Both the position numbers and the translations under genes were made by a program. The notes beneath the pieces were generated by a model, which saw only the letters and a program-made list of their open reading frames with translations, did not search any database and was not told the DNA's origin. From NCBI GenBank assembly GCA_048500255.1, contig JASNYH010000001.1, forward strand, positions 310,001 through 374,000: a DNA stretch of 64,000 nt. Direction: 5' to 3'. This DNA comes from JAMHWF01 sp048500255 (GTDB lineage Bacteria; Pseudomonadota; Gammaproteobacteria; Burkholderiales; Burkholderiaceae_C). Positions 34,142-42,704 of this stretch are shown here, one piece after another; positions within the stretch are counted from its first letter, which is position 1, and the number at the start of each line of letters is the position of its first letter.

Positions 34142-35179
34142 TCAACGAGCGGCGAGGAGGCCCTGCACCTCCAGCGGACTCAGCAGTCGGGTGGAAATCA
34201 GCTCGCCGGCCTTGACATGGCCGCTGCCGAGGAAGGCACGCGCCGGGCCATAGACGCGCACCAGCGGCGCGTCGGCGGCGTCGAGGCGGCGCCGCACGCC
34301 GCTGAGGAAGCGCCCGGCGTCTTCTTCGCCGAGCTGCACCTGCGGCGTGCCGTCGAGCAGCGCGTCGGCGGGCCGCAGAAGCGCGTCGCGCCCGGCCTCG
34401 TCTAGCGCGGCCAGCGCGTCGAGCGTGTGCGCCTGCGCCACGTCGAGTGCGCCGCTGGCGGTGCGCCGCAGCGCCGCCAGGTGCGCGCCGCAGCCCAGCG
34501 CCTCGCCGAGATCCTCGGCCAGCGTGCGCACGTAGGTTCCCTTGCTGCACACGACGTCGATGACGAGCCGGGGCGCGTCGAGCGCGACGACGCCGAGGCG
34601 GCGGATCGTGACGCGCCGCGGCGTGCGCTCGACCTCGACGCCGGCGCGCGCATAGTCGTAGAGGGCGCGCCCCTGGTGCTTGAGCGCCGAGTGCATCGGC
34701 GGCAGCTGCTCGATCGTGCCGACGAAGGCCGCGCAGGCTGCCGCGACCTGCTCGCGCGTCACGGCGACGTCGCGCCGGCGCAGCACCTCGCCCTCGGCGT
34801 CGCCCGTCGTCGTCGTAACGCCGAGTTCCAGCGTCGCGAGGTAGCGCTTGTCGGCATCGAGGCCGAGCTGCGAGAACTTGGTCGCCGCGCCGAATGCAAT
34901 CGGCAGCAGGCCGGTGGCCAGCGGATCGAGCGTACCGGTGTGGCCGGCCTTCTCGGCGCGGTACAGCCGCTTGGCCTGCTGCAGCGCGTCGTTGCTCGAC
35001 AGGCCGAGCGGCTTGTCAAGCAGCAGCACGCCGTGGACGGGGCGCTTCGGCAAGCGCTTTCGATCGAGGTCGGGCGCGGATCCGGCTTCGCCGGTCCGCT
35101 GCCCGCGCCCGTCGAGGTCCGCGAAGCGGGCCTCCTCGAGGCCCTTGGGGCAGCGACCGAAGGGAGCGTGAGGGCTCAT
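34142..35179 (-). CDS. truB: tRNA pseudouridine(55) synthase
   Basis: Makes Psi55 in the T-loop of tRNAs. It is 345 aa. Core motifs: RPVHGVLLLDKPLGLSSNDALQ, catalytic Asp in KAGHTGTLDPLATGLLP, LPPMHSALKHQGRALYDYAR and CSKGTYVRTLAEDLGEALGC, with a PUA-like C-terminus. The ATG at 35179 overlaps the rbfA stop (ATGA) but gives a ~40-residue N-terminal extension rich in Gly/Arg/Asp, encoded by DNA with several small hairpins. An internal TTG near 35058 (LPKRPVHGV) would give the usual N-terminus. The start is therefore uncertain. Confidence 0.94.
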   Translation of the reverse strand: MSPHAPFGRCPKGLEEARFADLDGRGQRTGEAGSAPDLDRKRLPKRPVHGVLLLDKPLGLSSNDALQQAKRLYRAEKAGHTGTLDPLATGLLPIAFGAATKFSQLGLDADKRYLATLELGVTTTTGDAEGEVLRRRDVAVTREQVAAACAAFVGTIEQLPPMHSALKHQGRALYDYARAGVEVERTPRRVTIRRLGVVALDAPRLVIDVVCSKGTYVRTLAEDLGEALGCGAHLAALRRTASGALDVAQAHTLDALAALDEAGRDALLRPADALLDGTPQVQLGEEDAGRFLSGVRRRLDAADAPLVRVYGPARAFLGSGHVKAGELISTRLLSPLEVQGLLAAR

Positions 35180-35538
35180 TCTTTCGCCCGCGTGGCGTTG
35201 GCGCGCTGGATCAATGCACTCAACTCGGCGGCGCGCTCCGTCGTGCGGTCGAAGACGAAGTGCAGCGTCGGCACGGTGTGTATCGCGAGCCGCTTGAACA
35301 GGCCGTTGCGCAGCCAGCCGGCGGCCTCGTTGAGCGCCGTCTCGCAGGCCTGCGCGTCGCCGACGAGCAGCGAGAAGTAGATCTTGGCGTGGGCGTAGTC
35401 CGGCGTCACCTCGACGGTGTTGATCGTCACCATGCCGACACGCGGATCCTTGAGCTCGCGGATCAGCTCCGACACGTCGCGCTGGATCTGGTCCGCGACG
35501 CGAAAGCCGCGGTTGGGGGTCGATCGTTTGTGTCGCAT
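35176..35538 (-). CDS. rbfA: 30S ribosome-binding factor A
   Basis: Late 30S assembly factor (16S 5'-end maturation, cold adaptation). It is 120 aa. KH-like fold with RVADQIQRDVSELIRELKDPRVGMVTI, VTPDYAHAKIYFSLL and LHFVFDRTTERAAEL. It is positioned between infB and truB as in most proteobacteria, with a 4-bp overlap to truB. Confidence 0.96.
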   Translation of the reverse strand: MRHKRSTPNRGFRVADQIQRDVSELIRELKDPRVGMVTINTVEVTPDYAHAKIYFSLLVGDAQACETALNEAAGWLRNGLFKRLAIHTVPTLHFVFDRTTERAAELSALIQRANATRAKE

Positions 35539-35567
35539 GGGTGCTTCCTTCGCCGGCCCTACAAGCG

Positions 35568-35600
35568 CGAACCCCGCCGTCTCTTCGAGGGCGGGGTTCG
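35568..35600 (-). promoter_or_regulatory. Stem-loop in the infB-rbfA spacer
   Basis: A perfect 11-bp inverted repeat (CGAACCCCGCC / GGCGGGGTTCG, 11-nt loop) occupies most of the 81-bp gap between infB and rbfA. No T tract follows on the minus strand, so it is unlikely to be a full terminator. It could be an mRNA processing or stability element that sets rbfA-truB-typA levels below infB, or a partial terminator. Confidence 0.55.
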
Positions 35601-35619
35601 GGTCAGACCGTCACCGCTC

Positions 35620-38490
35620 TCAGAGCGTTCGCGCCACTTCCTTGATCTCGAAGAACTCCAGTTGGTCGCCCTCGGCGATGTCGTTGTAGTTCTTGAGCTT
35701 GATGCCGCACTCGAAGCCTTCCTTGACTTCGCGCACGTCGTCCTTCTCGCGACGCACCGACTCGACCTCGCCGGTGTAGACGACGACGTTGTCGCGCAGC
35801 AGCCGGAAGCGCGCGCCGCGGCGCACCACGCCCGACGTGACCATCGAGCCGGCGACGGTGCCGATCTTCGACGCGACGAACACCTTGCGGATGTCGGCCG
35901 AGCCGATGACCTCCTCGCGCTGCTCGGGCGCGAGCATGCCCGTCATCGCCGCCTTGATCTCGTCGACCGCGTCGTAAATGATGTTGTAGTAGCGCAGGTC
36001 GACGCCGCTGTTCTCGGCCAGCTTGCGCGCGCCGGCATCGGCACGCACGTTGAAGCCGATGATGACGGCCTTCGATGCGATCGCCAGGTTGACGTCGCTC
36101 TCGCTGATGCCGCCGACCGCCGCGTGCACGATCTGCACCTTGACCTCGGCGGTCGAGAGCTTGGTGAGCGACTGCGACAGCGCCTCCTGCGAGCCCTGCA
36201 CGTCGGCCTTGATGATCAGCGACAGCGTCTGCGCCTGACCCTCGCCCATGTTCTCGAACATGGTCTCGAGCTTGGCGGCCTGGCGCTTGTTGAGCGTCAC
36301 CTCGCGGTACTTGCCCTGGCGGAAGGTCGCGATCTCGCGCGCGCGCCGCTCGTCGGCCAGCACCATGAACTCGTCGCCGGCCTGCGGCACCTCGGTCAAG
36401 CCCTGGATTTCGACCGGGATCGACGGGCCCGCCTCGGTGACGGGCTTGCCGTTCTCGTCGAGCATGGCGCGCACGCGGCCATAGCTCGAGCCGGCGAGCA
36501 CGACGTCGCCGCGCTTCAACGTGCCCGACTGCACCAGCACCGTGGCGACCGGGCCGCGGCCCTTGTCGAGCTGCGCCTCGATCACCAGCCCCTTGGCGGC
36601 GGCGGTGTGCGGCGCCTTCAGCTCGAGCACCTCGGCCTGCAGCAGCACCTGCTCGAGCAGCTCGTCGATGCCCTGCCCCGTCTTGGCCGACACCGGCACG
36701 AACGGCGAGTCGCCGCCGAACTCCTCGGGCACGACTTCCTCGGCGACGAGCTCCGACTTGACGCGCTCGGGGTTGGCCTCGGGCTTGTCGATCTTGTTCA
36801 TCGCGACGACGATCGGCACGCCGGCGGCCTTGGCATGGTGGATCGCCTCCTTGGTCTGAGGCATCACGCCGTCGTCGGCGGCCACCACCAGGATGACGAT
36901 GTCGGTCGCCTTGGCGCCGCGCGCGCGCATCGCCGTGAACGCGGCGTGGCCCGGCGTGTCGAGGAAGGTGATCATGCCGCGCGGCGTGTCGACGTGATAG
37001 GCGCCGATGTGCTGCGTGATGCCGCCCGCCTCGCCGGCCGCGACGCGCGTGCGCCGGATGTGGTCGAGCAGCGAGGTCTTGCCGTGGTCGACGTGGCCCA
37101 TCACGGTGACGACGGGCGCGCGCGGCAGCTGCTCGCCCGGCTCGGCGTCGGCGGCCTCCTCGGCGAGGAAGGCCTCGGGATCGTCGAGCTTGGCGGCGAC
37201 CGCCGTGTGGCCCATCTCCTCGACGACGATCATCGCCGTCTCCTGGTCGAGCTGCTGGTTGATCGTGACCATCTGGCCGAGCTTCATCAGCTGCTTGATG
37301 ACCTCCGACGCCTTGACCGACATCTTGTGCGCCAGGTCGGCGACGCTGATCGTCTCGGGCACGTGGACCTCGTAGATCTGCTGCTCGACCGGCGCGACGA
37401 AGGTCGAGCCGCCGCCGTCGCCGCGCTCGCCGCGGCGGCCGCCGCGCGGTGCGCGCCAGCCGGCACGCGCGCCGCTGTCGCCGCGCGTCTTCAGCGCGGC
37501 GCGCTTCTTGGCGGCGTCGTCGGCCCAGCTCGACGAGAGCTTCTCGCTCTTGACCGACTTCTTCTCGCCCGGCTTGGCGGCGGCCGGCGTTGCCGTCGCT
37601 GCGCCCGGGGCGCCGGCCTTCTTGTGGATCGTGCCCTTGATGCCGGCGTCGGCGGCGGGCTTGGCTTCCTCGGGCTTCTTGGCCGTGAGCACGCGCTTGG
37701 GCGCGGCGAGCATGGCGCGGATCGCCTGCGCCTCCTCCTCGGCCTGGCGCCGGCGGCGCTCGAGGTCGGCCTGGCGCGCCTTGTCCTCGGCCTCCTTGTC
37801 GGCGGCCTTGATGACGCGCAGCGCCGGCTTGGCCGGTTCGGCCGCCGCGGGCGCGGCAGGCTTGTCGGCCACCTCGGTCGCTGCGGCCGCAGGTGCGGCA
37901 ACGGCTTCGGTCTGGGCCGGTGCGGCGGCCGACGCCTCGGTGGCGACCGGTGCGGCCGGCGCCGGCTCGGCGGCGGGCTCGGGCTGCGCCGCGGCGCGCG
38001 CCTCGGCGGCGGCCTGGCGCTCGCGCTCCTCCTGCGCCTCGCGCAGGCGGCGACGCTCGGCGAGGTCCTGCTCCTGGCGGCGCAGCAACTCGGCCTGGCG
38101 CTGCGCCTCTTCCTCGCGGCGCTTGAGCTCGGCGGCGTCGATCACCGGCGCGGCGGGCGCGGCCTCCTCGGCCGGCGCCGCACTCGGCTCGTCGCGCTTG
38201 ACGAACACGCGCTTCTTGCGCACCTCGACCTGGATCGTTCGCGCCTTGCCGCTGGAGTCGGCCTGCTTGATCTCGCTGGTCGACTTGCGCGTCAGCGTGA
38301 TCTTCTTGCGTTCGGCGCCCGCCGTGCCGTGCGACGAGCGCAGGAAGTCGAGCAGGCGCTCCTTGTCGGCGTCCGTCAGGGAGTCGCTGGCCGACGCCTT
38401 GCGCACGCCAGCGGACTGGAGCTGGTCGAGCAGCGTGGCGGCAGGGCGGCCCAGTTCTGCGGCGAGCTGGGCGACGGTGGTCACAGCCAT
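35620..38490 (-). CDS. infB: Translation initiation factor IF-2
   Basis: GTPase that places initiator tRNA on the ribosome; 956 aa. IF2-N domain (VTTVAQLAAELGRPAATLLDQLQSAGV), a long Ala/Glu/Arg linker (~110-350), second IF2-N-like region (ISVADLAHKMSVKASEVIKQLMKLG), G domain with VMGHVDHGKTSLLDHIR, DTPGHAAFTAMRARGA and MNKIDKPEANPE, then domains II-IV (ending QLEFFEIKEVARTL). Third gene of the rimP-nusA-infB operon. The linker is long but in range for betaproteobacteria. Confidence 0.97.
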   Translation of the reverse strand: MAVTTVAQLAAELGRPAATLLDQLQSAGVRKASASDSLTDADKERLLDFLRSSHGTAGAERKKITLTRKSTSEIKQADSSGKARTIQVEVRKKRVFVKRDEPSAAPAEEAAPAAPVIDAAELKRREEEAQRQAELLRRQEQDLAERRRLREAQEERERQAAAEARAAAQPEPAAEPAPAAPVATEASAAAPAQTEAVAAPAAAATEVADKPAAPAAAEPAKPALRVIKAADKEAEDKARQADLERRRRQAEEEAQAIRAMLAAPKRVLTAKKPEEAKPAADAGIKGTIHKKAGAPGAATATPAAAKPGEKKSVKSEKLSSSWADDAAKKRAALKTRGDSGARAGWRAPRGGRRGERGDGGGSTFVAPVEQQIYEVHVPETISVADLAHKMSVKASEVIKQLMKLGQMVTINQQLDQETAMIVVEEMGHTAVAAKLDDPEAFLAEEAADAEPGEQLPRAPVVTVMGHVDHGKTSLLDHIRRTRVAAGEAGGITQHIGAYHVDTPRGMITFLDTPGHAAFTAMRARGAKATDIVILVVAADDGVMPQTKEAIHHAKAAGVPIVVAMNKIDKPEANPERVKSELVAEEVVPEEFGGDSPFVPVSAKTGQGIDELLEQVLLQAEVLELKAPHTAAAKGLVIEAQLDKGRGPVATVLVQSGTLKRGDVVLAGSSYGRVRAMLDENGKPVTEAGPSIPVEIQGLTEVPQAGDEFMVLADERRAREIATFRQGKYREVTLNKRQAAKLETMFENMGEGQAQTLSLIIKADVQGSQEALSQSLTKLSTAEVKVQIVHAAVGGISESDVNLAIASKAVIIGFNVRADAGARKLAENSGVDLRYYNIIYDAVDEIKAAMTGMLAPEQREEVIGSADIRKVFVASKIGTVAGSMVTSGVVRRGARFRLLRDNVVVYTGEVESVRREKDDVREVKEGFECGIKLKNYNDIAEGDQLEFFEIKEVARTL

Positions 38491-38539
38491 TGGTGAAATC
38501 CTTGGATGGTGCGGTCTATGCGGTCGTCGAGCCTGCGCG

Positions 38540-40018
38540 TCAGGCGGTGAACCAGTGCTCGCGCGCCTTCATGATCAGCGCGCGCGCCTCGGCCTCGTCG
38601 ATGCCCGTCATCTCGGTCAGCTCGTCGACGGCGAGGTCGGCCAGTTCGTCGCGGGTGTGGATGCCGCCCTCGGCCAGCTTGCCGATCAGCGCCGTCGTCA
38701 TGCCCTCGAGGTCGCGCAGGTCCTGGGAAACGTCGTCGACGCTCTCCTCGCGGGCGATCTCCATCGTCAGCAGCGCGTCCTTGGCGCGGTTGCGCAACTC
38801 GTTGACGGTGTCCTCGTCGAAGCTCTCGATCTCGAGCATCTCCTGCATCGGCACGTAGGCCACTTCCTCCAGGCTGGTGAAGCCTTCCTGGATCAGGATG
38901 TCGGCGACCTCGGCGTCGACGTCGAGCTTCTCCACGAACAGCTTGCGAATCGAGTCCGTCTCCTGCTCGTGCTTGGCGGCCGACTCCTCGGCCGTCATGA
39001 TGTTGATGCGCCAGCCGGTCAGGTCGGAGGCCAGGCGCACGTTCTGGCCGCCGCGGCCGATCGCGATGGCGAGGTTCTCCTCGTCGACGACGACATCCAT
39101 TGCGTGGCGCTCCTCGTCGACGACGATCGAGGCCACGTTGGCCGGCGCCAGCGCGCCGATGACGAACTGCGCCGGATCCTCGGACCACAGCACGATGTCG
39201 ACGCGCTCGCCTGCGAGCTCGTTGGTGACGGCGGTGACGCGCGAGCCGCGCACGCCGACGCAGGTGCCGATCGGGTCGACGCGCTTGTCGTGCGAGACGA
39301 CGGCGATCTTGGCCCGCGAGCCCGGGTCGCGCGCGCAGCTCTTGATCTCGAGCAGGCCCTGCTCGATCTCGGGCACCTCCTGCGCGAACAGCTCGATCAT
39401 GAAGCCCGGCGCCGAGCGCGACAGCATGATCTGCGGGCCGCGCTGCGTCGGGTCGACCTCCGTGATGAAAGCGCGCACGCGGTCGCCGATGCGCAGATTC
39501 TCCTTCGGGATCATCTCGCTGCGGCGCAGGCGGCCCTCGACGCGACCCGACTCGACGACGATGTCGCCCTTGTCGAGGCGCTTGACGGTGCCGACGAAGA
39601 TCTTGTCGCCGCGCGACAAGAAGTCGTTGAGCAGTTGCTCGCGCTCGGCATCGCGGATCTTCTGCAGGATGACCTGCTTGGCGGCCTGCGCGCCGATGCG
39701 ACCGATCGGCACCGACTCGATCGGCTCCTCGATGTAGTCGTCGGCCTCGATGTCGGCGATCTGCTCCTGCGCCTCGAACAGCAGGATCTCGGAGTCGGGC
39801 AGCTGCAGGCCGGCCTCGTTGGGCACGACGTGCCAGCGACGGTAGGTCTCGTAGTCGCCGGTCTCGCGGTCGATCGAGACGCGGATGTCGACCTCGCCGC
39901 CGTCGAGCTTCTTCGTCGCCTGGGCCAGCGCCGCCTCGACCGCACCGAACACGACTTCGCGGTCCACGCTCTTCTCGCGCGAGATGGCATCCACCAGCAT
40001 CAACAGTTCGCGGTTCAT
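38540..40018 (-). CDS. nusA: Transcription termination/antitermination factor NusA
   Basis: RNA-polymerase-bound factor for pausing, termination and rRNA antitermination; 492 aa. N-terminal RNAP-binding domain (MNRELLMLVDAISREKSVDREVVFGAVEAAL), S1 domain (KIFVGTVKRLDKGDIVVE), KH1/KH2 (VGVRGSRVTAVTNELAGERVDIV; IGRGGQNVRLASDLTGWRINI), and two acidic C-terminal repeats ending MTGIDEAEARALIMKAREHW. It overlaps rimP by 4 bp. Confidence 0.97.
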   Translation of the reverse strand: MNRELLMLVDAISREKSVDREVVFGAVEAALAQATKKLDGGEVDIRVSIDRETGDYETYRRWHVVPNEAGLQLPDSEILLFEAQEQIADIEADDYIEEPIESVPIGRIGAQAAKQVILQKIRDAEREQLLNDFLSRGDKIFVGTVKRLDKGDIVVESGRVEGRLRRSEMIPKENLRIGDRVRAFITEVDPTQRGPQIMLSRSAPGFMIELFAQEVPEIEQGLLEIKSCARDPGSRAKIAVVSHDKRVDPIGTCVGVRGSRVTAVTNELAGERVDIVLWSEDPAQFVIGALAPANVASIVVDEERHAMDVVVDEENLAIAIGRGGQNVRLASDLTGWRINIMTAEESAAKHEQETDSIRKLFVEKLDVDAEVADILIQEGFTSLEEVAYVPMQEMLEIESFDEDTVNELRNRAKDALLTMEIAREESVDDVSQDLRDLEGMTTALIGKLAEGGIHTRDELADLAVDELTEMTGIDEAEARALIMKAREHWFTA

Positions 40019-40572
40019 TCCCTAACGCCTTTCTCGTCCTCGGCATGCGCCGGCTCCGCCGGCGTCGCCGCCGCCGCGAGCGCGCCGGCCGCGCGCCCCT
40101 TCTTGAAATCGATCACCGGCACCAGCCGGGCGTCGCGCACCTCGTCGAGCGCGAAGTCGAGCGCACGCTCGACCTTGCCGTCCGCGAACGTCACGCGCCA
40201 CTGCCCGCCCTCGGGATGCAGCACGCCGCGGAACTTGCGCCGCCCGGCGAGCGGCGCCTTCAGCGTCACCTCGACCTCGCAGCCGGCGAAGCGCCGGTAG
40301 TCGCCCTCGCCCTTGAGCGGACGGTCGAGCCCCGGCGAAGAGACCTCGAGGCGGTCGTAGTCGCAGCCCTCGACCTCGAGCACGCGCTGCAACTGGCGCG
40401 TGACGACTTCGCAGTCGTCGATCGTGACGGCCTCGCCGACGCCCGTGGCATAGACGGCGCCCGGCACACGATCGATGAACACGCGCAGCAGGCCGCGCGG
40501 ACCGCGTTCGCAGTCCACGAGCCCGTAGCCCATCGCGCTCACCGTCCTGTCGACGACCGCCTGCCAGTTCAT
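40015..40572 (-). CDS. rimP: Ribosome maturation factor RimP
   Basis: 30S assembly factor; 185 aa. N-terminal alpha/beta domain (GYGLVDCERGPRGLLRVFIDR, VTIDDCEVVTRQLQRVLEVE, YDRLEVSSPGLDRPLKGEGDYRRFAG) and C-terminal SH3-like domain (EVTLKAPLAGRRKFRGVL). The C-terminus carries an Ala-rich tail. It leads the operon behind an attenuator-like leader. Its stop overlaps the nusA start (ATGA). Confidence 0.95.
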   Translation of the reverse strand: MNWQAVVDRTVSAMGYGLVDCERGPRGLLRVFIDRVPGAVYATGVGEAVTIDDCEVVTRQLQRVLEVEGCDYDRLEVSSPGLDRPLKGEGDYRRFAGCEVEVTLKAPLAGRRKFRGVLHPEGGQWRVTFADGKVERALDFALDEVRDARLVPVIDFKKGRAAGALAAAATPAEPAHAEDEKGVRE

Positions 40573-40613
40573 TCGTTCCTTCGTGCTCCCGCCGACGACG
40601 AATGCGCTCGAGC

Positions 40614-40642
40614 AAAAAAAATGGGCTGGATAAATCCGCCCA
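40614..40642 (-). terminator. Intrinsic terminator in the rimP leader (putative attenuator)
   Basis: On the minus strand, TGGGCGGATTTATCCAGCCC folds into a stem (GGGC/GCCC plus GGAT/ATCC with one bulge), followed by ATTTTTTTT. It lies ~30 bp downstream of the candidate promoter and ~40 bp upstream of the rimP ATG, with no gene between. A terminator placed between promoter and first gene implies regulated read-through of the whole rimP-nusA-infB operon. Confidence 0.75.
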
Positions 40643-40670
40643 CTCTGCCCTCGTCCTCAGCGAAGCAAGG

Positions 40671-40699
40671 ATTGTACCGCTACGTCCCGATACAGGCAA
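40671..40699 (-). promoter_or_regulatory. Sigma-70 promoter of the rimP-nusA-infB operon
   Basis: TTGCCT (40694-40699) and TACAAT (40671-40676) on the minus strand are separated by exactly 17 bp. Transcription would begin near 40664 and run through the leader terminator at 40614-40642 before reaching rimP. Confidence 0.7.
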
Positions 40700-40834
40700 G
40701 CTCCGGCACTGTCAAGACCGAGCGGCGTGCGGGTGCGACGACGCTCGTTGCAGCCGATGCGACGGGCGGCGCGGTCGCAGGGCGGCGCGATGGCGCATGC
40801 GAGAATTGCGGCCCGATTGCATTGCGGAGGGCGC

Positions 40835-41623
40835 ATGGGTTTCCTGGCCGGCAAGAAGCTGCTCATCACCGGACTGCTGTCCAACCGTTCGATCGCGTAC
40901 GGCATCGCGCGCGCATGCCGCCGCGAGGGCGCCGAGCTGGCCTTCAGCTACGTCGGCGAGCGCTTTCGCGACCGCATCGAGGAGTTCGGCCGCGAGTTCG
41001 ACTCGACGCTGCTGTTTGACTGCGACGTCGGCGACGACGCGCAGATCGACGCCATGTTCGCCGGCCTGGGCGAGGCCTGGCCCCAGTTCGACGGCTTCGT
41101 GCATTCGATCGGCTTCGCGCCGCGCGAGGCGATCGCCGGCGACTTCCTCGACGGGCTGTCGCGCGAGGGATTCCGCGTCGCGCACGACATTTCGGCCTAC
41201 AGCTTCCCGGCAATGGCCAAGGCTGCCGCGCCGCGGCTGCGCGAGCGCTCGGCGCTGCTGACGCTGAGCTACCTCGGCGCCGAGCGCTACGTGCCGAGCT
41301 ACAACACGATGGGGCTGGCCAAGGCCTCGCTCGAGGCGAGCGTGCGCTACCTGGCGGCCAGCCTGGGCACGCGCAACGTGCGCGTCAACGGCATCTCGGC
41401 CGGGCCGATCAAGACGCTGGCGGCGACCGGCATCAAGGGCTTCGGCAAGATCCTCGAGGTCGTCGAGTCGAACGCGCCGCTGCGCCGCAACGTGACGATC
41501 GACGACGTCGGCAACGTCGCGGCCTTTCTGCTGTCGGATCTGGCGTCGGGCGTGACGGCCGAAATCATGCACGTCGACGGCGGCTTCAGCCACGTGATGG
41601 CCGCACCGCCCGAGAGCTACTGA
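40835..41623 (+). CDS. fabI: Enoyl-[acyl-carrier-protein] reductase (NADH)
   Basis: Last step of each fatty-acid elongation cycle. It is 262 aa, short-chain dehydrogenase fold. Cofactor loop ITGLLSNRSIAYGIARAC, VHSIGFAPREA, catalytic Tyr and Lys in YVPSYNTMGLAKASLEASVRYLA (Tyr-x6-Lys), and GPIKTLAATGIKGFGKIL. This pattern is FabI, the target of triclosan and isoniazid-like inhibitors. The start has GGAGG 4 bp before ATG. Monocistronic, divergent from rimP. Confidence 0.96.
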   Translation: MGFLAGKKLLITGLLSNRSIAYGIARACRREGAELAFSYVGERFRDRIEEFGREFDSTLLFDCDVGDDAQIDAMFAGLGEAWPQFDGFVHSIGFAPREAIAGDFLDGLSREGFRVAHDISAYSFPAMAKAAAPRLRERSALLTLSYLGAERYVPSYNTMGLAKASLEASVRYLAASLGTRNVRVNGISAGPIKTLAATGIKGFGKILEVVESNAPLRRNVTIDDVGNVAAFLLSDLASGVTAEIMHVDGGFSHVMAAPPESY

Positions 41624-41667
41624 GCGCCCCCAGGGCCGGGCCGCGCCCAGCCCGCCCCCCGCGGGGG

Positions 41668-41702
41668 TCAAGGAAAATTGGGGCGGCCCGGCGTTTCCTT
41701 GA
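41668..41702. terminator. Inverted repeat between convergent fabI and glk
   Basis: A perfect 9-bp inverted repeat (TCAAGGAAA / TTTCCTTGA, 17-nt GC-rich loop), preceded by a GCCCCCCGCGGGGG palindrome, fills the 92-bp gap between the two convergent genes. A bidirectional terminator or a dispersed palindromic repeat fits; there is no long T run. Confidence 0.5.
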
Positions 41703-41715
41703 GAGTTCTCCCGGG

Positions 41716-42687
41716 TCAATAGAGGTCGAGCGCGCGCCCCGCCCCGACCAGCGCCGGCCACACGTCGGCGGTGACGACGCGCGTCGGCACCGCTGCCAGA
41801 TAGGCCGAAAAGCGCCCCTTGGCCTCGAAGCGCTCGCGAAACGCCGAGCGTTCGATCCAGTCGCCGAGCCGCGGCACGATGCCGCCGCCGACGTAGACGC
41901 CGCCGCGCGCGCCGAGCGTCAGCGCCAGGTTGCCGGCCACGCCGCCGAGCAGCGCGAAGAACAGTTCCACCGTGCGCACGCACAGTGCGTCGCTGCCCGC
42001 TTGCGCGCGCGCCGTGATCTCGGCCGCGTCCAGCGGCGCCGCCGGTGCGCCCTCGATCCACGCCAGCGCCTCGTGCAGGTTCTCGAGGCCGGGGCCCGAC
42101 AAGGCGCGCTCGGCCGACGCGTGGCCGTAGCGCTCGCGCAGCCGCGCGACGACGCGCGCCTCGAACTCGTCGGCCGCGGCCAGCGTGACGTGGCCGCCCT
42201 CGCCGCCCGCGGGCACGACGCCGCGCCCGCCGGGCAGCGGCACGAGGCCCGCGACGCCCAGGCCGGTGCCGGGGCCCAGCAGCGCGACCGGCGCATCGGC
42301 CCGGGCATGGCCTCCGCCGACCTGGCGCGACGCATCGGGCGGCAGCACCGGCAGCGCGAGCGCGAGCGCCGTGAAGTCGTTGACGACGAGCAGCCGCTCG
42401 AAGTCGAGCGCACGCTGCAGCGCGGCGATCGAGAACTCCCACGGATGGTTCGTCATGCGCACGTGGTCGCCGGCGACCGTCGTCGCGATGCCGAGCGCAG
42501 CCCAGCGCGGTTGCGCGCGCGCGTGCGTGGCCAGGTAGGCCGCCAGGGCGTCGCGCAGCGACGCATGGTCGGCGACGCGCTCGACGTCGATGTCGGCGGG
42601 CGCCGCGCCGGGCGCGTCGATCCAGCCGAAGCGCGCGTTCGTGCCGCCGACGTCGCCGACCAGGCGCGGATAAGCGGCGGCCGTCAT
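41716..42687 (-). CDS. glk: Glucokinase
   Basis: ATP-dependent phosphorylation of glucose, feeding glycolysis and glycogen synthesis; 323 aa, ROK-less bacterial Glk type. ATP loop LVGDVGGTNARFGWID, sugar site TNHPWEFS and VVNDFTALALALP (catalytic Asp), LGPGTGLGVAGLVPLPGG, GEGGHVTLA, and YVGGGIVPRLGDW. The start ATG at 42687 lies 17 bp after the decarboxylase stop, so it is likely co-transcribed with it. It fits functionally with the nearby glycogen cluster. Confidence 0.94.
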   Translation of the reverse strand: MTAAAYPRLVGDVGGTNARFGWIDAPGAAPADIDVERVADHASLRDALAAYLATHARAQPRWAALGIATTVAGDHVRMTNHPWEFSIAALQRALDFERLLVVNDFTALALALPVLPPDASRQVGGGHARADAPVALLGPGTGLGVAGLVPLPGGRGVVPAGGEGGHVTLAAADEFEARVVARLRERYGHASAERALSGPGLENLHEALAWIEGAPAAPLDAAEITARAQAGSDALCVRTVELFFALLGGVAGNLALTLGARGGVYVGGGIVPRLGDWIERSAFRERFEAKGRFSAYLAAVPTRVVTADVWPALVGAGRALDLY

Positions 42688-42704
42688 GCGCCCTGCCTCG
42701 TGCG

